A stretch of 62,666 nt of DNA. Origin: Rhodospirillales bacterium Ga0074136. Its GTDB lineage: Bacteria; Pseudomonadota; Alphaproteobacteria; Acetobacterales; Acetobacteraceae. Shown here one piece after another: positions 44,765 through 54,050 of this stretch (the stretch's first letter is position 1; each line of letters starts with the position of its first letter). A program made the translations under genes and the position numbers. Below the pieces are notes generated by a model. It worked only from the letters and a program-made list of their open reading frames with translations, did not search any database and was not told the origin of the DNA. The stretch lies in assembly GCA_001464375.1 (NCBI GenBank), contig LNEW01000172.1, forward strand, positions 1 through 62,666, read 5' to 3'.

Positions 44765-45735
44765 CGCTGCTGCTGCGCGCGCAGGATGTGGAGCAAGCGG
44801 CCGCCCTGCTGCGCGGCGGCGACCTGGTCGGCTTCCCCACCGAGACCGTCTATGGCCTGGGCGCCGATGCGCGGAATGGGCGCGCCGTGGCCGCGGTGTT
44901 CGACGCCAAGGGCAGGCCGCATTTCAATCCGCTGATCTGCCATTTCCCCGATGCCGCTTCCGCCTTCGACGAGGCCCTGCCCGACGACCGCGCCCGCGCG
45001 CTGGCCGACCGCTTCTGGCCGGGGCCGCTGACGCTGGTGCTGCCGCGGCGGCCCGAATGCCGGGTCGACCTGCTGGCGGGGGCGGGGCTGGACACGCTGG
45101 CGGTGCGCGTGCCGGCGCATCCGCTGGCGCTGGCGCTGCTGCGCGCGGCGCGGGCGCCGGTGGCGGGACCGTCGGCCAACCGGTCGGGCCAGGTCAGCCC
45201 GACCACCGCGCAGCATGTGCTCCATGGCCTGGGCGGGCGCATCGCCGCTGTGCTGGATGGCGGCCCCTGCGCGGTCGGCGTCGAGAGCACCGTGCTGGAC
45301 CTGGCCGCCGGCGGGGCAGCGCTGCTGCGCCCGGGCGGCGTGCCGGTCGAGGCGATCGAGGCGGTGATCGGGCCGGTGGCGCGACCGATCCCGGTCTCGG
45401 CGGCCGCGGCGACGCGCACGCTGCGCAGCCCGGGGATGATGCTGTCGCACTATGCCCCCGCGCTGCCGGTGCGGCTGGCGGCCGGCGATGTGGAAGCTGA
45501 CGAGGCGTTGCTGGCGTTCGGCCCGGCACTGCCGGGCGCCGGGGTGGTGTGGCAGCTGTCCGGGACACGCGACCTGCGGGAAGCGGCGTCCCGCCTGTTC
45601 GCGGGGCTGCGCTGGCTGGATGCGGAAGGGGCGCGGCTGGGCTTGCGCCGCATCGCGGTGATGCCGGTCCCGCTGGCCGGGCTGGGGGCGGCCATCAACG
45701 ACCGCCTGGAACGCGCTGCGGCGCCGCGCGGGTGA
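44761..45735 (+). CDS. tsaC: L-threonylcarbamoyladenylate synthase (Sua5 type)
   Basis: Makes threonylcarbamoyl-AMP for the t6A modification of tRNA. The 324-residue protein has the YrdC domain (residues 1 to about 200): VGFPTETVYGLGADA, KGRPHFNPLICH, FWPGPLTLVLPR, VRVPAHPLALALLR and GPSANRSGQVSPTTA. A C-terminal Sua5 domain follows SPGMMLSHYAPALPV. The GTG start overlaps the preceding stop, so it is co-translated with the phosphatase. Confidence 0.93.
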   Translation: MTLLLRAQDVEQAAALLRGGDLVGFPTETVYGLGADARNGRAVAAVFDAKGRPHFNPLICHFPDAASAFDEALPDDRARALADRFWPGPLTLVLPRRPECRVDLLAGAGLDTLAVRVPAHPLALALLRAARAPVAGPSANRSGQVSPTTAQHVLHGLGGRIAAVLDGGPCAVGVESTVLDLAAGGAALLRPGGVPVEAIEAVIGPVARPIPVSAAAATRTLRSPGMMLSHYAPALPVRLAAGDVEADEALLAFGPALPGAGVVWQLSGTRDLREAASRLFAGLRWLDAEGARLGLRRIAVMPVPLAGLGAAINDRLERAAAPRG

Positions 45736-45931
45736 AGCACACGAACCCCTGAGCGGGCTCCCTCGCGCAGCAGGGCAGGGTTGGGCGCCGTCGCATCGCC
45801 GCTCGATACCGGGGCACGAGCGGCCGGGCCGGCGGCAACGTCGCCGGCAGCCAGGCTGGCCGCGACGCCGGCGCAACGCTCGCGACCCGCGCGTGTTCTC
45901 GACGGCGTTGCCCTGGTGCCCCGGAGTTCCC

Positions 45932-46030
45932 GTGCGTTTCAAGATCGGTTGCCGTCTGGCCTACCAGACGGAATCGCCGGTGCCCTTCGTGTTCAACATC
46001 GAGGCACAGCGCTTCCCGCTGATGCTCCGG
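45932..46030 (+). pseudogene. N-terminal remnant of a transglutaminase-like gene
   Basis: A short reading from GTG 45932 gives VRFKIGCRLAYQTESPVP, then FVFNIEAQRFPLML. This looks like the opening of bacterial transglutaminase-like proteins (their N-terminal beta-region). The resemblance stops after about 33 codons, and the frame then runs antisense through the hydrolase gene. Most likely the 5' stub of a deleted gene. A perfect 8-bp hairpin (45952-45971) lies inside it. Identification rests on a short stretch. The rest of the 45736-46056 gap shows nothing I can support. Confidence 0.4.
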
Positions 46031-46056
46031 CGGCGCCGACCCCGCCCCGCCGAGTT

Positions 46057-47022
46057 TCAGGCCCAGAGGCCGCGGGCCACCAGCCAGTCCTGGACCAGCG
46101 ACGCCACCACATCCGAATTGCGGTCCATCTGGATCATGTGGCTGTTGCCCGGGATGCCGCGCGCAGGCAGGTCCACCACATCGACATGCCCGCCCGCGGC
46201 GCGGACCGCCTCGGCGAAGGCAATGCCCCGCGCGCGGATCATCGGCCAGCGCGCATCGCCCTCGATGAAGTCGCCATAGATCATCAGCACCGGGATGCCG
46301 GCCAGCGCCGCCGCCTTCTCCGCCAGGCCGGTCGAGGCCGGCTCCACCAGCACCAGCGCGCGCACCTGGCCCGGCCATTCCTGCGCGGCACGCCAGGCGA
46401 AGAACCCGCCCTGGCTGTGCGCCACCACCACCGATGGCCCGACCCGCCCGAGCAGCGCGCCATACCCCGCGAGCGTCATGTCGTCCGTCGTGGTGAAGCG
46501 CGGCACGCAACCGCGGATGAAACTGCGCCACGACGCGGCATCGGCGGGGAATTGCTGGCCCTCGAAGACCCGGCCCTGCTGCGGCGTACCGGGACCGATG
46601 CGGAAGCGCTCCCACGGGTTCTCCAGCGTCAGCGTGACCGGAACGCCGCCGGTCTCCTCGGGAATGCGCATCCAGCCGGCGCGGCCGCGTTCGACCGCGT
46701 CGCTCACCACCACCTCCCAGCCGCGGCGCAGGAAGAAATGCTGCCAGCCCTCGCGGCCATCCGGCGTGGTTTCCCAGCAGGCGCCGGTCAGCCCGCCGCC
46801 ATGCCAGAGCATCAACGGCACCGAACCGCGCCGCGGTGCGGGTTCCATCACCTGCGCATAGACCCCGCCGACCAGGTAGGTGCCGTTCGGGTCGATCAGC
46901 GCCGGCGCGCTGCCGGGCGTGAAGGTGACCTCGCGCGGCGGCTGCCCGGCCACCACGACCTCCCGCCCGCCGACATGGAAGGACCCCCAGCGCGCGAGGG
47001 CGATCGGTGGCGTGTCTGTCAT
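46057..47022 (-). CDS. Alpha/beta hydrolase (esterase-like)
   Basis: A 321-residue hydrolase with LMLWHGGGLTGACWE (oxyanion hole), VVVAHSQGGFFAWRA (nucleophile Ser), VLMIYGDFIEGDARW (acid) and a late HMIQMDRNSD with the catalytic His. No clear signal peptide. It resembles secreted-type esterases/lipases annotated only generically. ATG 47022; the long upstream extension of this frame is rejected because it is antisense to the Bug gene. Confidence 0.8.
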   Translation of the reverse strand: MTDTPPIALARWGSFHVGGREVVVAGQPPREVTFTPGSAPALIDPNGTYLVGGVYAQVMEPAPRRGSVPLMLWHGGGLTGACWETTPDGREGWQHFFLRRGWEVVVSDAVERGRAGWMRIPEETGGVPVTLTLENPWERFRIGPGTPQQGRVFEGQQFPADAASWRSFIRGCVPRFTTTDDMTLAGYGALLGRVGPSVVVAHSQGGFFAWRAAQEWPGQVRALVLVEPASTGLAEKAAALAGIPVLMIYGDFIEGDARWPMIRARGIAFAEAVRAAGGHVDVVDLPARGIPGNSHMIQMDRNSDVVASLVQDWLVARGLWA

Positions 47023-47370
47023 GCGCGTGGCGGTCCCCCTGGCGTTGCCGCGGCCCTCGGCGGCCGGAGCATGGCGGTCGTGGCCGGGCAGCTCAACCCT
47101 CGCCGCGGCCGCGCCGGGGCCAGCCACATGGCTCCCTGCGCGAGGCGTATCCGGAACGGCGCTGCATCCCGGCGCGCGCCGGTTGCTGCCCGCGCGCGCA
47201 GCCGCGCGAGGCCCGGCCGCGCCCTGGACGACAGCGCCGCGCCCGGGGCCGAACGTATCGAACGCTTCGGCGCGCCGGCGCCCGTTGGCCGGCCGCCCCC
47301 CGGTGAGCGTGACGCGGCCGCGCAAGCACGCCATGATCGCGCACCAAGAATGAACCACCGGAGACGTTCC
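47023..47370. other. Non-coding divergent gap
   Basis: About 350 bp between the divergent hydrolase and Bug genes. Very GC-rich, with many CGCG runs. I see no supported frame, no clear promoter and no repeat. Upstream signals for both genes must lie here. Confidence 0.5.
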
Positions 47371-48360
47371 ATGATCCGCCGCCGCCCGCTGCTGGCCCTG
47401 CCGGTCGCCGCCCTCGCCGCGCCGCGCCTCGCCAGCGCGCAGACCCAAGCCACAGGAACCTGGCCGAACCGCCCGCTGCGCATGGTCATCCCCTGGCCCC
47501 CGGGCCAGCAGACCGATGTCGCCGGGCGCCTGGTGGCCCAGATGCTGACCGAACGGCTGGGCCAGCCGGTGGTGCCGGACAACCGGCCCGGCGCGGGCGG
47601 GCAGATCGGCACCAACATCGTCGCGCGCGGCACGCCGGATGGCTACACGCTGCTGGCCGGCTCGCTTGGCCCGATCACCTTCGGCCCGCTGGTCACCCGC
47701 CCGCCCTACGATGTGGAGCGCGACCTCGCCCCCGTCGCGATGTATGGCGAGGCGCCCTTCGTCGTGCTGGTGAAGCCGGAATCGCCGGCGCGCGACCTCA
47801 ATGGCCTGATCGCCATGCTGAAGGCGCGGCCGGGCCACCACACCTACAATTCCTCGGGCGTGGCGGGCGCGCAGCACCTGGTGGCGGCGCTTTTCCTGGC
47901 CAAGGCAGGGCTGGAGGCGCTGCACGTCCCCTTCCAGGGCAGCGGCGCGGCGCTGGCGGCGCTGCTCGGCGGCCAGGTGGATTTCGGCTTCGACACGCCG
48001 GCGGCGGCGATGCGGCTGGTCACGGCCGGGCAGTTGCGCGCGCTGGCGGTGACTACCTCCCGTCCCTCCCCACTCGTGCCCGGCGTGCTGCCCATCGCGC
48101 AGGCCGGCGGGCCCGCCGACTATCATGTCGATTCCTGGTCGTCCGTCATGGTGCAGACCGGCACGCCGCGGCCGATCATCGACCGGCTGCATGCCGCGAT
48201 CGTCGAGGGCTTCACCGGCGCCGACCTGCGCGATCGCTTCGCCAATATCGGCATGGCGGTGACCGGCGTGAGCGGGCCGGACGAATTCGCCGCCCGGCTG
48301 CGGCGCGATTGGGCGACCTTCCGCCCGGTGATCGAGCAGCTCGGCATCCGCGCGGAATAG
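47371..48360 (+). CDS. Tripartite tricarboxylate transporter (Bug/TctC) substrate-binding protein
   Basis: A 329-residue periplasmic receptor with a signal peptide (RRRPLLALPVAALAAPRLASA). WPNRPLRMVIPWPPGQQTDVAGRL starts the mature protein, PDNRPGAGGQIGT and TPDGYTLLAG follow, and HVPFQGSGAALAALLGGQVDFGF marks the binding cleft region. An upstream ATG at 47350 would add seven residues. The second orphan receptor here; no TctA/B genes nearby. Confidence 0.9.
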   Translation: MIRRRPLLALPVAALAAPRLASAQTQATGTWPNRPLRMVIPWPPGQQTDVAGRLVAQMLTERLGQPVVPDNRPGAGGQIGTNIVARGTPDGYTLLAGSLGPITFGPLVTRPPYDVERDLAPVAMYGEAPFVVLVKPESPARDLNGLIAMLKARPGHHTYNSSGVAGAQHLVAALFLAKAGLEALHVPFQGSGAALAALLGGQVDFGFDTPAAAMRLVTAGQLRALAVTTSRPSPLVPGVLPIAQAGGPADYHVDSWSSVMVQTGTPRPIIDRLHAAIVEGFTGADLRDRFANIGMAVTGVSGPDEFAARLRRDWATFRPVIEQLGIRAE

Positions 48361-48373
48361 ACGCGGCCGCTGC

Positions 48374-48397
48374 GTGCCGATGGGGGACCATCGGCAC
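48374..48397. terminator. Terminator-like hairpin between convergent genes
   Basis: A perfect 10-bp stem (GTGCCGATGG/CCATCGGCAC) with a GGGA loop, 13 bases after the Bug stop and 13 before the stop of the convergent hydrolase. Confidence 0.6.
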
Positions 48398-48409
48398 GGC
48401 GCCGCGCCC

Positions 48410-49453
48410 TCAGGGCAGCGTCGCGAGGAAGCGCGCGAGGTCCTCCCGCCAAAAGCGCGCATTGCCCGTGGTGCCGTGGCCGAGCGTCCCGGCACTCGCC
48501 GGGATGAGAAGCAGGCGGGCATTCGGGATGCGCGCGAGCGCGCGCTCGGTCAGGCCGGTCTCAGGCGGGTTGCGTTCGTCGTCGGCGGAGTTGATCACCA
48601 GCACGCGCGCGCGGATGCGGTCGAGCTTCGGCTCCGGGTCGTAGTCGCGGCTGGCATCCCATTGCCAGATGAAGTCGTTGGCATCGCGCGGCGGCGGTGC
48701 GGCGAGGCGCTGGTCCACCAGGCGATCGGCGGCCTCGCGGGTCGGTGCCACGCGCTGCAGGTTCAACGTGCCGCCATTGGTGCCGAGGCCATAGACCACG
48801 TTGGCCAGGCCGAGCGCGGCCGGCTGCGTCGTGTAGTCGCCGCCCCTGTAGCCGGGGTCGCGGCGCACCGTCTCCATCATCAGGCGGCGCATCATCCAGT
48901 TGCGCGCCGACATCGCCGTGGGCTGGGACGCCATGGGCACGACGGCGTCCATCGCGTCGGGGAAGTTCGTGGCCCAGGTCCAGGCCATCATCCCGCCCAT
49001 GGAATTGCCCAGGACCAGCCGAAGCCGCGGGATGCGCAGCCCTTCCGTCACCAGCCGGTGCTGCGCCGCGACCATGTCGTCGTAGGTGTAGCGCGGGAAG
49101 GCGGCGCGCATCCCGTCCGAGGGCTTCGAGGAATTTCCGGTGCCGATCGAATCCGGGATGATGATGAAGAAGCGCGTGGCGTCCAGCGCCTGGCCGGGGC
49201 CGAACAACTGCCCGCCGAAGGCCGGCGAGAGCATGCCGCGCGCCGTGCCGTTGGTGCCATGCAGGATCAGCACTGCCGGGTTCGCCGGATCGCCCAGCGT
49301 GATGTAGCCGATCCGCAGGTCCATGGCCTGGCCGTCATGGAAACGGAAGCCGGCGGCTGTCCAGGTGGCCTCGCGCGGGGCGGGCTGCGCTGCCGCCGAC
49401 AGCGCGGCGAGGAGCAGCGGCAGCAGCAAGGCTGCACGGCGGAGCAGGCGCAT
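48410..49453 (-). CDS. Exported alpha/beta hydrolase resembling homoserine O-acyltransferase
   Basis: A 347-residue protein with a signal peptide (LLRRAALLLPLLLAALSAAA) and an alpha/beta-hydrolase fold. It resembles MetX: RIGYITLGDPANPAVLILHG, FFIIIPDSIGTGNSSKPS, and nucleophile region LVLGNSMGGMMAWTWA. A signal peptide argues against a role in methionine synthesis, so it is probably a periplasmic hydrolase of this subfamily. Late HGTTGNARFW gives the probable catalytic His. Confidence 0.82.
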   Translation of the reverse strand: MRLLRRAALLLPLLLAALSAAAQPAPREATWTAAGFRFHDGQAMDLRIGYITLGDPANPAVLILHGTNGTARGMLSPAFGGQLFGPGQALDATRFFIIIPDSIGTGNSSKPSDGMRAAFPRYTYDDMVAAQHRLVTEGLRIPRLRLVLGNSMGGMMAWTWATNFPDAMDAVVPMASQPTAMSARNWMMRRLMMETVRRDPGYRGGDYTTQPAALGLANVVYGLGTNGGTLNLQRVAPTREAADRLVDQRLAAPPPRDANDFIWQWDASRDYDPEPKLDRIRARVLVINSADDERNPPETGLTERALARIPNARLLLIPASAGTLGHGTTGNARFWREDLARFLATLP

Positions 49454-49506
49454 GGGCGGGATCCTCCTGGGCTTCTTGCCCGCGAGGCGCCAGCGCCCCC
49501 GCGGCG

Positions 49507-50247
49507 TCAGATCATCGCCATCCCGCCATTCACATGGATGGTCTGCCCCGTCACCCAGCCCGCCTCGGCGGACGCCAGGAACACCACCGCCGCCGCGATG
49601 TCCTCCGGCGTGCCCATGCGCTGCGTCGGAATGCGCGACAGCAGCGCGGTCTTCTGCGCCTCGCCCAGCGCATCGGTCATCGCGGTCTTGACGAAGCCCG
49701 GCGCCACGACGTTCACCGTGACACCGCGCGTCGCCACTTCCTGCGCCAGCGACTTGCTCATGCCGATCAGCCCGGCCTTGGCCGCGGCGTAGTTCGCCTG
49801 CCCCGCATTGCCGGTGACGCCCACGATGGAGGCGATCGAGACGATCCGCCCGCTGCGCTTCTTCATCATCCCGCGCAGTGCAGCGCGCGCCAGGCGGAAG
49901 GGCGCGGTCAGGTCGACCTCAAGCACCGCGTTCCAGTCGGCATCGCCCATGCGCAGCGCCAGCATGTCGCGCGTGAAGCCGGCATTGTTGACCAGGATGT
50001 CGAGGCCGCCGGCCTCGGTCTCGATCTTCTCGACCAGCGCGGCAGGCGCGGCGGGGTCGGCCAGGTCGGCGGGTGCCACGATCACCCGCGCCCCGCCCAG
50101 CGCCGCGGCCACGCGCGCCAGCTCGGCCTCGCGCCGCCCGGTGATGGCCACGGTCGCACCCTGCCGGTGCAGGGCGGTGGCGATCGCCTCGCCGATGCCG
50201 CCGGTGGCGCCGGTGACGAGCGCCGTCTTGCCGGTCAGGTCGAACAT
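49507..50247 (-). CDS. fabG: 3-oxoacyl-ACP reductase FabG
   Basis: Reduces beta-ketoacyl-ACP with NADPH in fatty-acid elongation. The 246-residue SDR has TGATGGIGEAIATAL, NNAGFTRDML, SIASIVGVTGNAGQANYAAAKAG (Ser and YxxxK), NVVAPGFVKTAMTD and VTGQTIHVNGGMAMI, an almost textbook FabG. It is near fabD, but an unknown gene lies between them and no acpP follows. Confidence 0.93.
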   Translation of the reverse strand: MFDLTGKTALVTGATGGIGEAIATALHRQGATVAITGRREAELARVAAALGGARVIVAPADLADPAAPAALVEKIETEAGGLDILVNNAGFTRDMLALRMGDADWNAVLEVDLTAPFRLARAALRGMMKKRSGRIVSIASIVGVTGNAGQANYAAAKAGLIGMSKSLAQEVATRGVTVNVVAPGFVKTAMTDALGEAQKTALLSRIPTQRMGTPEDIAAAVVFLASAEAGWVTGQTIHVNGGMAMI

Positions 50248-50260
50248 GCAGGAACTCCGC

Positions 50261-50908
50261 TCAGGGGTTGAAGCCGCGCGCCTTGGGATCGAACGACTGC
50301 GCGGTGGTCAGGTCGAACCACAGGCGCGCGTTCCGTTCGCCCGAGCCGACCAGCGCCGGATGCCGGCCGAGCCCGGGCAGGTAGATCTGGTCCATGAACA
50401 GATGCGGCGCCTCATGCGCGATGGTGTAGGTGCTGCCGCCCGACGATGCGGTGCGCCCAGGACCCGCATGGGCCGCGAGCACGGTGCTGCGGTTCAGCCG
50501 CGCCCGCACGATGATGTCGCAATCCGTCCAGTCCTCCGGCAGCGCGAGCTGCCGCCGGGCGATGTCGATCAGCCGCGAGCCGCTCGACCGCGCGCGGGAA
50601 AGCAGCAGCGCCATCCGGTCGTCGTTCATCCACCAGGGCGAGTTGAGCAGTGGCAGCAGCGCCTGCGGACCGGTGCCGAGATAGCGCCGCGCCGCGAAGC
50701 GGTAGAGCATGTCGTTCTGCAGCACCAGGCGGCGCTTGATGACAAGGCCGCCGGTCCGCACGTAGTGAAAGCCGCCCGGCGCATTCGGGTCGGGCGCGGT
50801 CACCAGGGTACGGCGCGGGCCGTGGCCGGCGTTGCGCCACTGGTAGCCCTCGGCCTCCTGGCGCAGCGTGCTGTTGGTACACCAGGGTTCATTCACCGCG
50901 GTCGTCAT
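50261..50908 (-). CDS. Hypothetical protein between fabD and fabG
   Basis: A 215-residue soluble-looking protein without signal or membrane segments. I recognise no family. It is Arg- and Trp-containing, with GPGRTASSGGSTYTIAHEAPHL; the HEAPH at 165-169 formally matches the zinc-protease HExxH, but proline in the helix makes a true site doubtful. Composition is like neighbouring genes. It starts 125 bp after fabD and ends 13 bp before fabG, so it interrupts the usual fab gene order. Confidence 0.6.
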   Translation of the reverse strand: MTTAVNEPWCTNSTLRQEAEGYQWRNAGHGPRRTLVTAPDPNAPGGFHYVRTGGLVIKRRLVLQNDMLYRFAARRYLGTGPQALLPLLNSPWWMNDDRMALLLSRARSSGSRLIDIARRQLALPEDWTDCDIIVRARLNRSTVLAAHAGPGRTASSGGSTYTIAHEAPHLFMDQIYLPGLGRHPALVGSGERNARLWFDLTTAQSFDPKARGFNP

Positions 50909-51033
50909 GTCCGTGCTCCGTTGTCGCGGCCGGACGATGCGCGCGCACCTGCGCGCCGCGCCGTGCCGCGGGTCACGGCGAGGCTTAGCCAAAGCCATCG
51001 CACCCCGCGGTGAAGGATTTCGGACGGGTGGCA

Positions 51034-51993
51034 TCACACCGATTTCAGGAAGGCCTCGACATCCGCCGGCGTGCCGATCGCGAGCGCGCTCGCCTCCGGC
51101 GCGTTGCGCTTCATCAGCCCGGTCAGGACGCGGCCGGCGCCGACCTCGACGAAGCGGTCGCAGCCCATCGCGGCCATGGCGGCGACGCATTCGCGCCAGC
51201 GCACCGTGCCGGTCACCTGCTTGACCAGCAGGTCGCGGATCTCGGCCGGGTCGGTGGCCTTGGCGGCGGTCACGTTCGCCACCACCGGCACCAGCGGCGC
51301 GCGCATCGGCGCGCCGGCCAGGGCCTCGGCCATGGCATCGGCGGCCGGCGCCATCAGCGCGCAGTGGAAGGGGGCGGAGACCGGCAGCAGCATGGCGCGC
51401 TTCACGCCGCGTTCCTTCGCGATCTCGATGGCGCGCTCGACGGCCGCCTTGGCACCGGAGATCACCACCTGGCCGCCGCCATTGTCGTTCGCGGCTTCGA
51501 CCACGTCGCGCTGGTCCGTCTCCGGGTCGATGCCGGCGGCGGCGCAGATTTCGCGTGCCAGGTCGATCTCGGCGCCCAGCAGGGCGGCCATCGCGCCGGT
51601 GCCCGGCGGCGTGGCCGCCTGCATGGCATCGCCGCGCAGGCGCAGCAGGCGCGCGGCGGTCGCGACATCGAAGGCGCCGGCGGCGGTCAGCGCGGAATAC
51701 TCGCCGAGCGAATGGCCAGCGACCAGGGTGACACGCTCGGCCAGCACGAAGCCGCCCTCGGCCTCCAGCGCGCGCACCACGGCCAGGGAATGGGCCATCA
51801 GCGCGGGCTGCGCATTGGCGGTGAGGGTCAGCTCCTCCTGCGGGCCTTCCCACATCAGCTTCGACAGCTTCTGGGACAGCGCGTCGTCCACTTCCTGGAA
51901 GACGTGGCGGGCGGCGGGGAAGGCCTCGGCCAGGTCGCGGCCCATGCCGACGGCCTGGCTGCCCTGGCCGGGAAAGACGAAGGCTGTTGCCAT
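51034..51993 (-). CDS. fabD: Malonyl-CoA:ACP transacylase FabD
   Basis: Loads malonyl groups onto acyl carrier protein. The 319-residue protein has AFVFPGQGSQAVGMG at the start, LVAGHSLGEYSALTAAGAF with the catalytic Ser, VSAPFHCALMAPAAD with the catalytic His, and VEVGAGRVLTGLMKR. Length and motifs are standard. An ATG at 52005 would add four residues. First of the fabD-orf-fabG group. Confidence 0.95.
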   Translation of the reverse strand: MATAFVFPGQGSQAVGMGRDLAEAFPAARHVFQEVDDALSQKLSKLMWEGPQEELTLTANAQPALMAHSLAVVRALEAEGGFVLAERVTLVAGHSLGEYSALTAAGAFDVATAARLLRLRGDAMQAATPPGTGAMAALLGAEIDLAREICAAAGIDPETDQRDVVEAANDNGGGQVVISGAKAAVERAIEIAKERGVKRAMLLPVSAPFHCALMAPAADAMAEALAGAPMRAPLVPVVANVTAAKATDPAEIRDLLVKQVTGTVRWRECVAAMAAMGCDRFVEVGAGRVLTGLMKRNAPEASALAIGTPADVEAFLKSV

Positions 51994-52105
51994 GGTTGCG
52001 CGCATCCGTTGTGTGACTGGCCGGCGCGGGATGCGGCGCGGCTCGGCGCTTGTCAACCGGACAACGATGCGCGCGGCCGCGGCGCAGAGGCGTCCGCCGG
52101 GCCGC

Positions 52106-53080
52106 TCAGTTCATCTGGATGCCGGCATCGCGCACCACCTGCTTCCAGCGCGCCAGTTCGGTCGAGATGGTCTGGCCGAGCTGGTCCGGCGTGCTGGCAT
52201 CGATGGTGAAGCCGGCGGCGGTCAGGCGTTGGGTCACGTCCGGCAGGCGCAGCGCGGCGGCGATGGTCTCGTGCAGCCGGGCGATTGCCGGCGCCGGCGT
52301 GCCGGCCGGTGCCAGGAAGGCCGACCAGGAGGCCGAGACCACCTGTGGGAAGCCGGCCTCGGTCATGGTGGGCACGTCGGGCAGCGGCTCGAAGCGCCGC
52401 GGCATGGCGATGGCGATGCCGCGCAGCGCACCCGAGGCGACATGCGGGCGCACGGTCGCCGCGTTCAGGATCGAGCACTGCACCGTGCCCTGGATCATCG
52501 CCGTGACGGCGGGCGCGCCGCCGGGGAAGGGCACGTGCGTGGCCTGGGTGCCCGTCGCGCGCAGGAACAGCTCCATGCCGAGCTGCTCGGTCGAACCGAC
52601 GCCGCCCGAGGAATAGGAGGCGCGGCCGTTCTCGCGCTTCAGCCAGTCGATCGTCTCGGCCACGTTCCGCGCGGGGACGTCCTTGTGGACCACCAGCATG
52701 TTGGGGACGGTCATCGCCAGGCTGACCGGGGCGAAATCCTTCTCGGGGTCGTAGCCCGGCTGCCGCATGACCGCGGGGTTGATGGTCATGGTGCCGGATG
52801 CCGCGACGATCAGCGTATGGCCATCCGCCGGCTGGGCCGCGACATGGCGCGCGGCGATGGCGCCGGTGGCGCCGGGGCGGTTCTCCACCACCACGTTCTG
52901 GCCCAGCGTCGCCTGCAGGTGCGGCGCCACCAGGCGGGCGACCACGTCGTTCGGCCCGCCGGGGGCGAAGGGCACCACGAGCACGATCGGCCGCGTCGGC
53001 ATCCAGGCGGGCTGGGCCGCCACCGGGCGGGGGGCGGCCAGGGCGGCGATGGGCAGGATCAGGGCGCTGCGACGGTTCAT
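52106..53080 (-). CDS. Tripartite tricarboxylate transporter (Bug/TctC) substrate-binding protein
   Basis: A 324-residue periplasmic receptor with a signal peptide (RRSALILPIAALAAPRPVAA). The mature part has RPIVLVVPFAPGGPNDVVAR, ENRPGATGAIAAR and HVPFPGGAPAVTAMIQGTV. The third orphan Bug receptor in the window. It is only about 40% like the other two by eye, so they are not recent copies. No membrane partners nearby. It diverges from rpsF. Confidence 0.9.
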   Translation of the reverse strand: MNRRSALILPIAALAAPRPVAAQPAWMPTRPIVLVVPFAPGGPNDVVARLVAPHLQATLGQNVVVENRPGATGAIAARHVAAQPADGHTLIVAASGTMTINPAVMRQPGYDPEKDFAPVSLAMTVPNMLVVHKDVPARNVAETIDWLKRENGRASYSSGGVGSTEQLGMELFLRATGTQATHVPFPGGAPAVTAMIQGTVQCSILNAATVRPHVASGALRGIAIAMPRRFEPLPDVPTMTEAGFPQVVSASWSAFLAPAGTPAPAIARLHETIAAALRLPDVTQRLTAAGFTIDASTPDQLGQTISTELARWKQVVRDAGIQMN

Positions 53081-53275
53081 GCGGGGCCTCCCGGGGGCGT
53101 GAAGAGCGGATTGCAGCACGAAGCGGGGCGCGGCGCACCCCCGCGGCCCTTGCGCACGACCCCCGCCCCGTGCTCTACGCCCCGCTCCCCTGCCGGGCGC
53201 GAGGCAATCGCCCGGCTATGCCCGTTTGCGCGCCCCGTCCCGGGGCCAGGGCTGAGCCAGCCATAGGGAGCTCCC

Positions 53276-53758
53276 ATGCCACTGTACGAATGCGTGTTCA
53301 TCGCGCGCAATGACATCACCCAACAGCAGGTCGAGGCGATCGCCGAGCAGGTCGCCGGGCTGATCACCGAGGGCGGTGGCGAGGTCAAGAAGCGCGAATA
53401 CTGGGGCCTGCGCGGCCTCGCCTACAAGATCAAGAAGAACCGCAAGGGGCACTACATGCTCCTGGGCATCGACGCGCCCGGCACCGCGCTGCCGGAAGTC
53501 GAGCGCCAGCTCGGCCTCAACGAGGACGTACTGCGGTCGCTCATGATCAAGGTCGAGGCGATCGACGAGGCGCCGTCCGCCGTGCTGGCGAAGCGCGGCG
53601 ACGATCGCGAGCGCGACCGCGGCTTCCGTGGCCCGCGCCCGGCCGGCCGCTTCGGCTCCGGCCGCACCGGTGGCGGGCGCGAGCGCGGCGACGACCGCGA
53701 GGAATTCCGTGCGCGCCCGCGCGACGAGATGGACGGCCCCGGCGGGCACGAGGAGTAA
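53276..53758 (+). CDS. rpsF: Ribosomal protein bS6, with long Arg/Gly tail
   Basis: A small-subunit protein that pairs with bS18. Residues 1 to about 95 are the bS6 fold: LYECVFIARNDITQQQVEAI, KKREYWGLRGLAYKIKKNRKGHY (trimmed: YWGLRGLAYKIKK) and LNEDVLRSLMIKV. A ~60-residue Arg/Gly/Asp-rich disordered tail follows, making 160 residues; alphaproteobacterial S6 proteins often have extended tails. First gene of rpsF-rpsR-DUF2232-rplI. Confidence 0.95.
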   Translation: MPLYECVFIARNDITQQQVEAIAEQVAGLITEGGGEVKKREYWGLRGLAYKIKKNRKGHYMLLGIDAPGTALPEVERQLGLNEDVLRSLMIKVEAIDEAPSAVLAKRGDDRERDRGFRGPRPAGRFGSGRTGGGRERGDDREEFRARPRDEMDGPGGHEE

Positions 53759-53764
53759 GCAGTA

Positions 53765-54043
53765 ATGTCCGATTCCAACGACCTGACCCCCGCCGGCCGC
53801 CGCCCCGCCGTTGGTGCGCGCCGCCCCTTCTATCGCCGCAAGAAGTCCTGCCCGTTCTCCGGCCCGCAGGCGCCGAAGATCGACTACAAGGACGTCCGGC
53901 TGCTGTCGCGCTTCCTGAGCGAACGCGGCAAGATCGTCCCGTCCCGCATCACGGCGGTGTCCGGCAAGAAGCAGCGCGAACTGGCCCAGGCCATCAAGCG
54001 CTCGCGCTTCCTGGCGCTGCTGCCCTACGTGATCAACGACTGA
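53765..54043 (+). CDS. rpsR: Ribosomal protein bS18
   Basis: A 92-residue small-subunit protein. It shows [58 protein letters not shown] (trimmed: [11 protein letters not shown] and GKIVPSRIT) and the family end LALLPYV. It starts six bases after the rpsF stop. Standard. Confidence 0.97.
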   Translation: MSDSNDLTPAGRRPAVGARRPFYRRKKSCPFSGPQAPKIDYKDVRLLSRFLSERGKIVPSRITAVSGKKQRELAQAIKRSRFLALLPYVIND

Positions 54044-54050
54044 GCACGCC

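Noticed and set aside
50740..50760. Zinc metalloprotease identity for the gene between fabD and fabG
   Set aside because: The HEAPH pentapeptide has Pro inside the motif helix and no third ligand or protease family context is visible.
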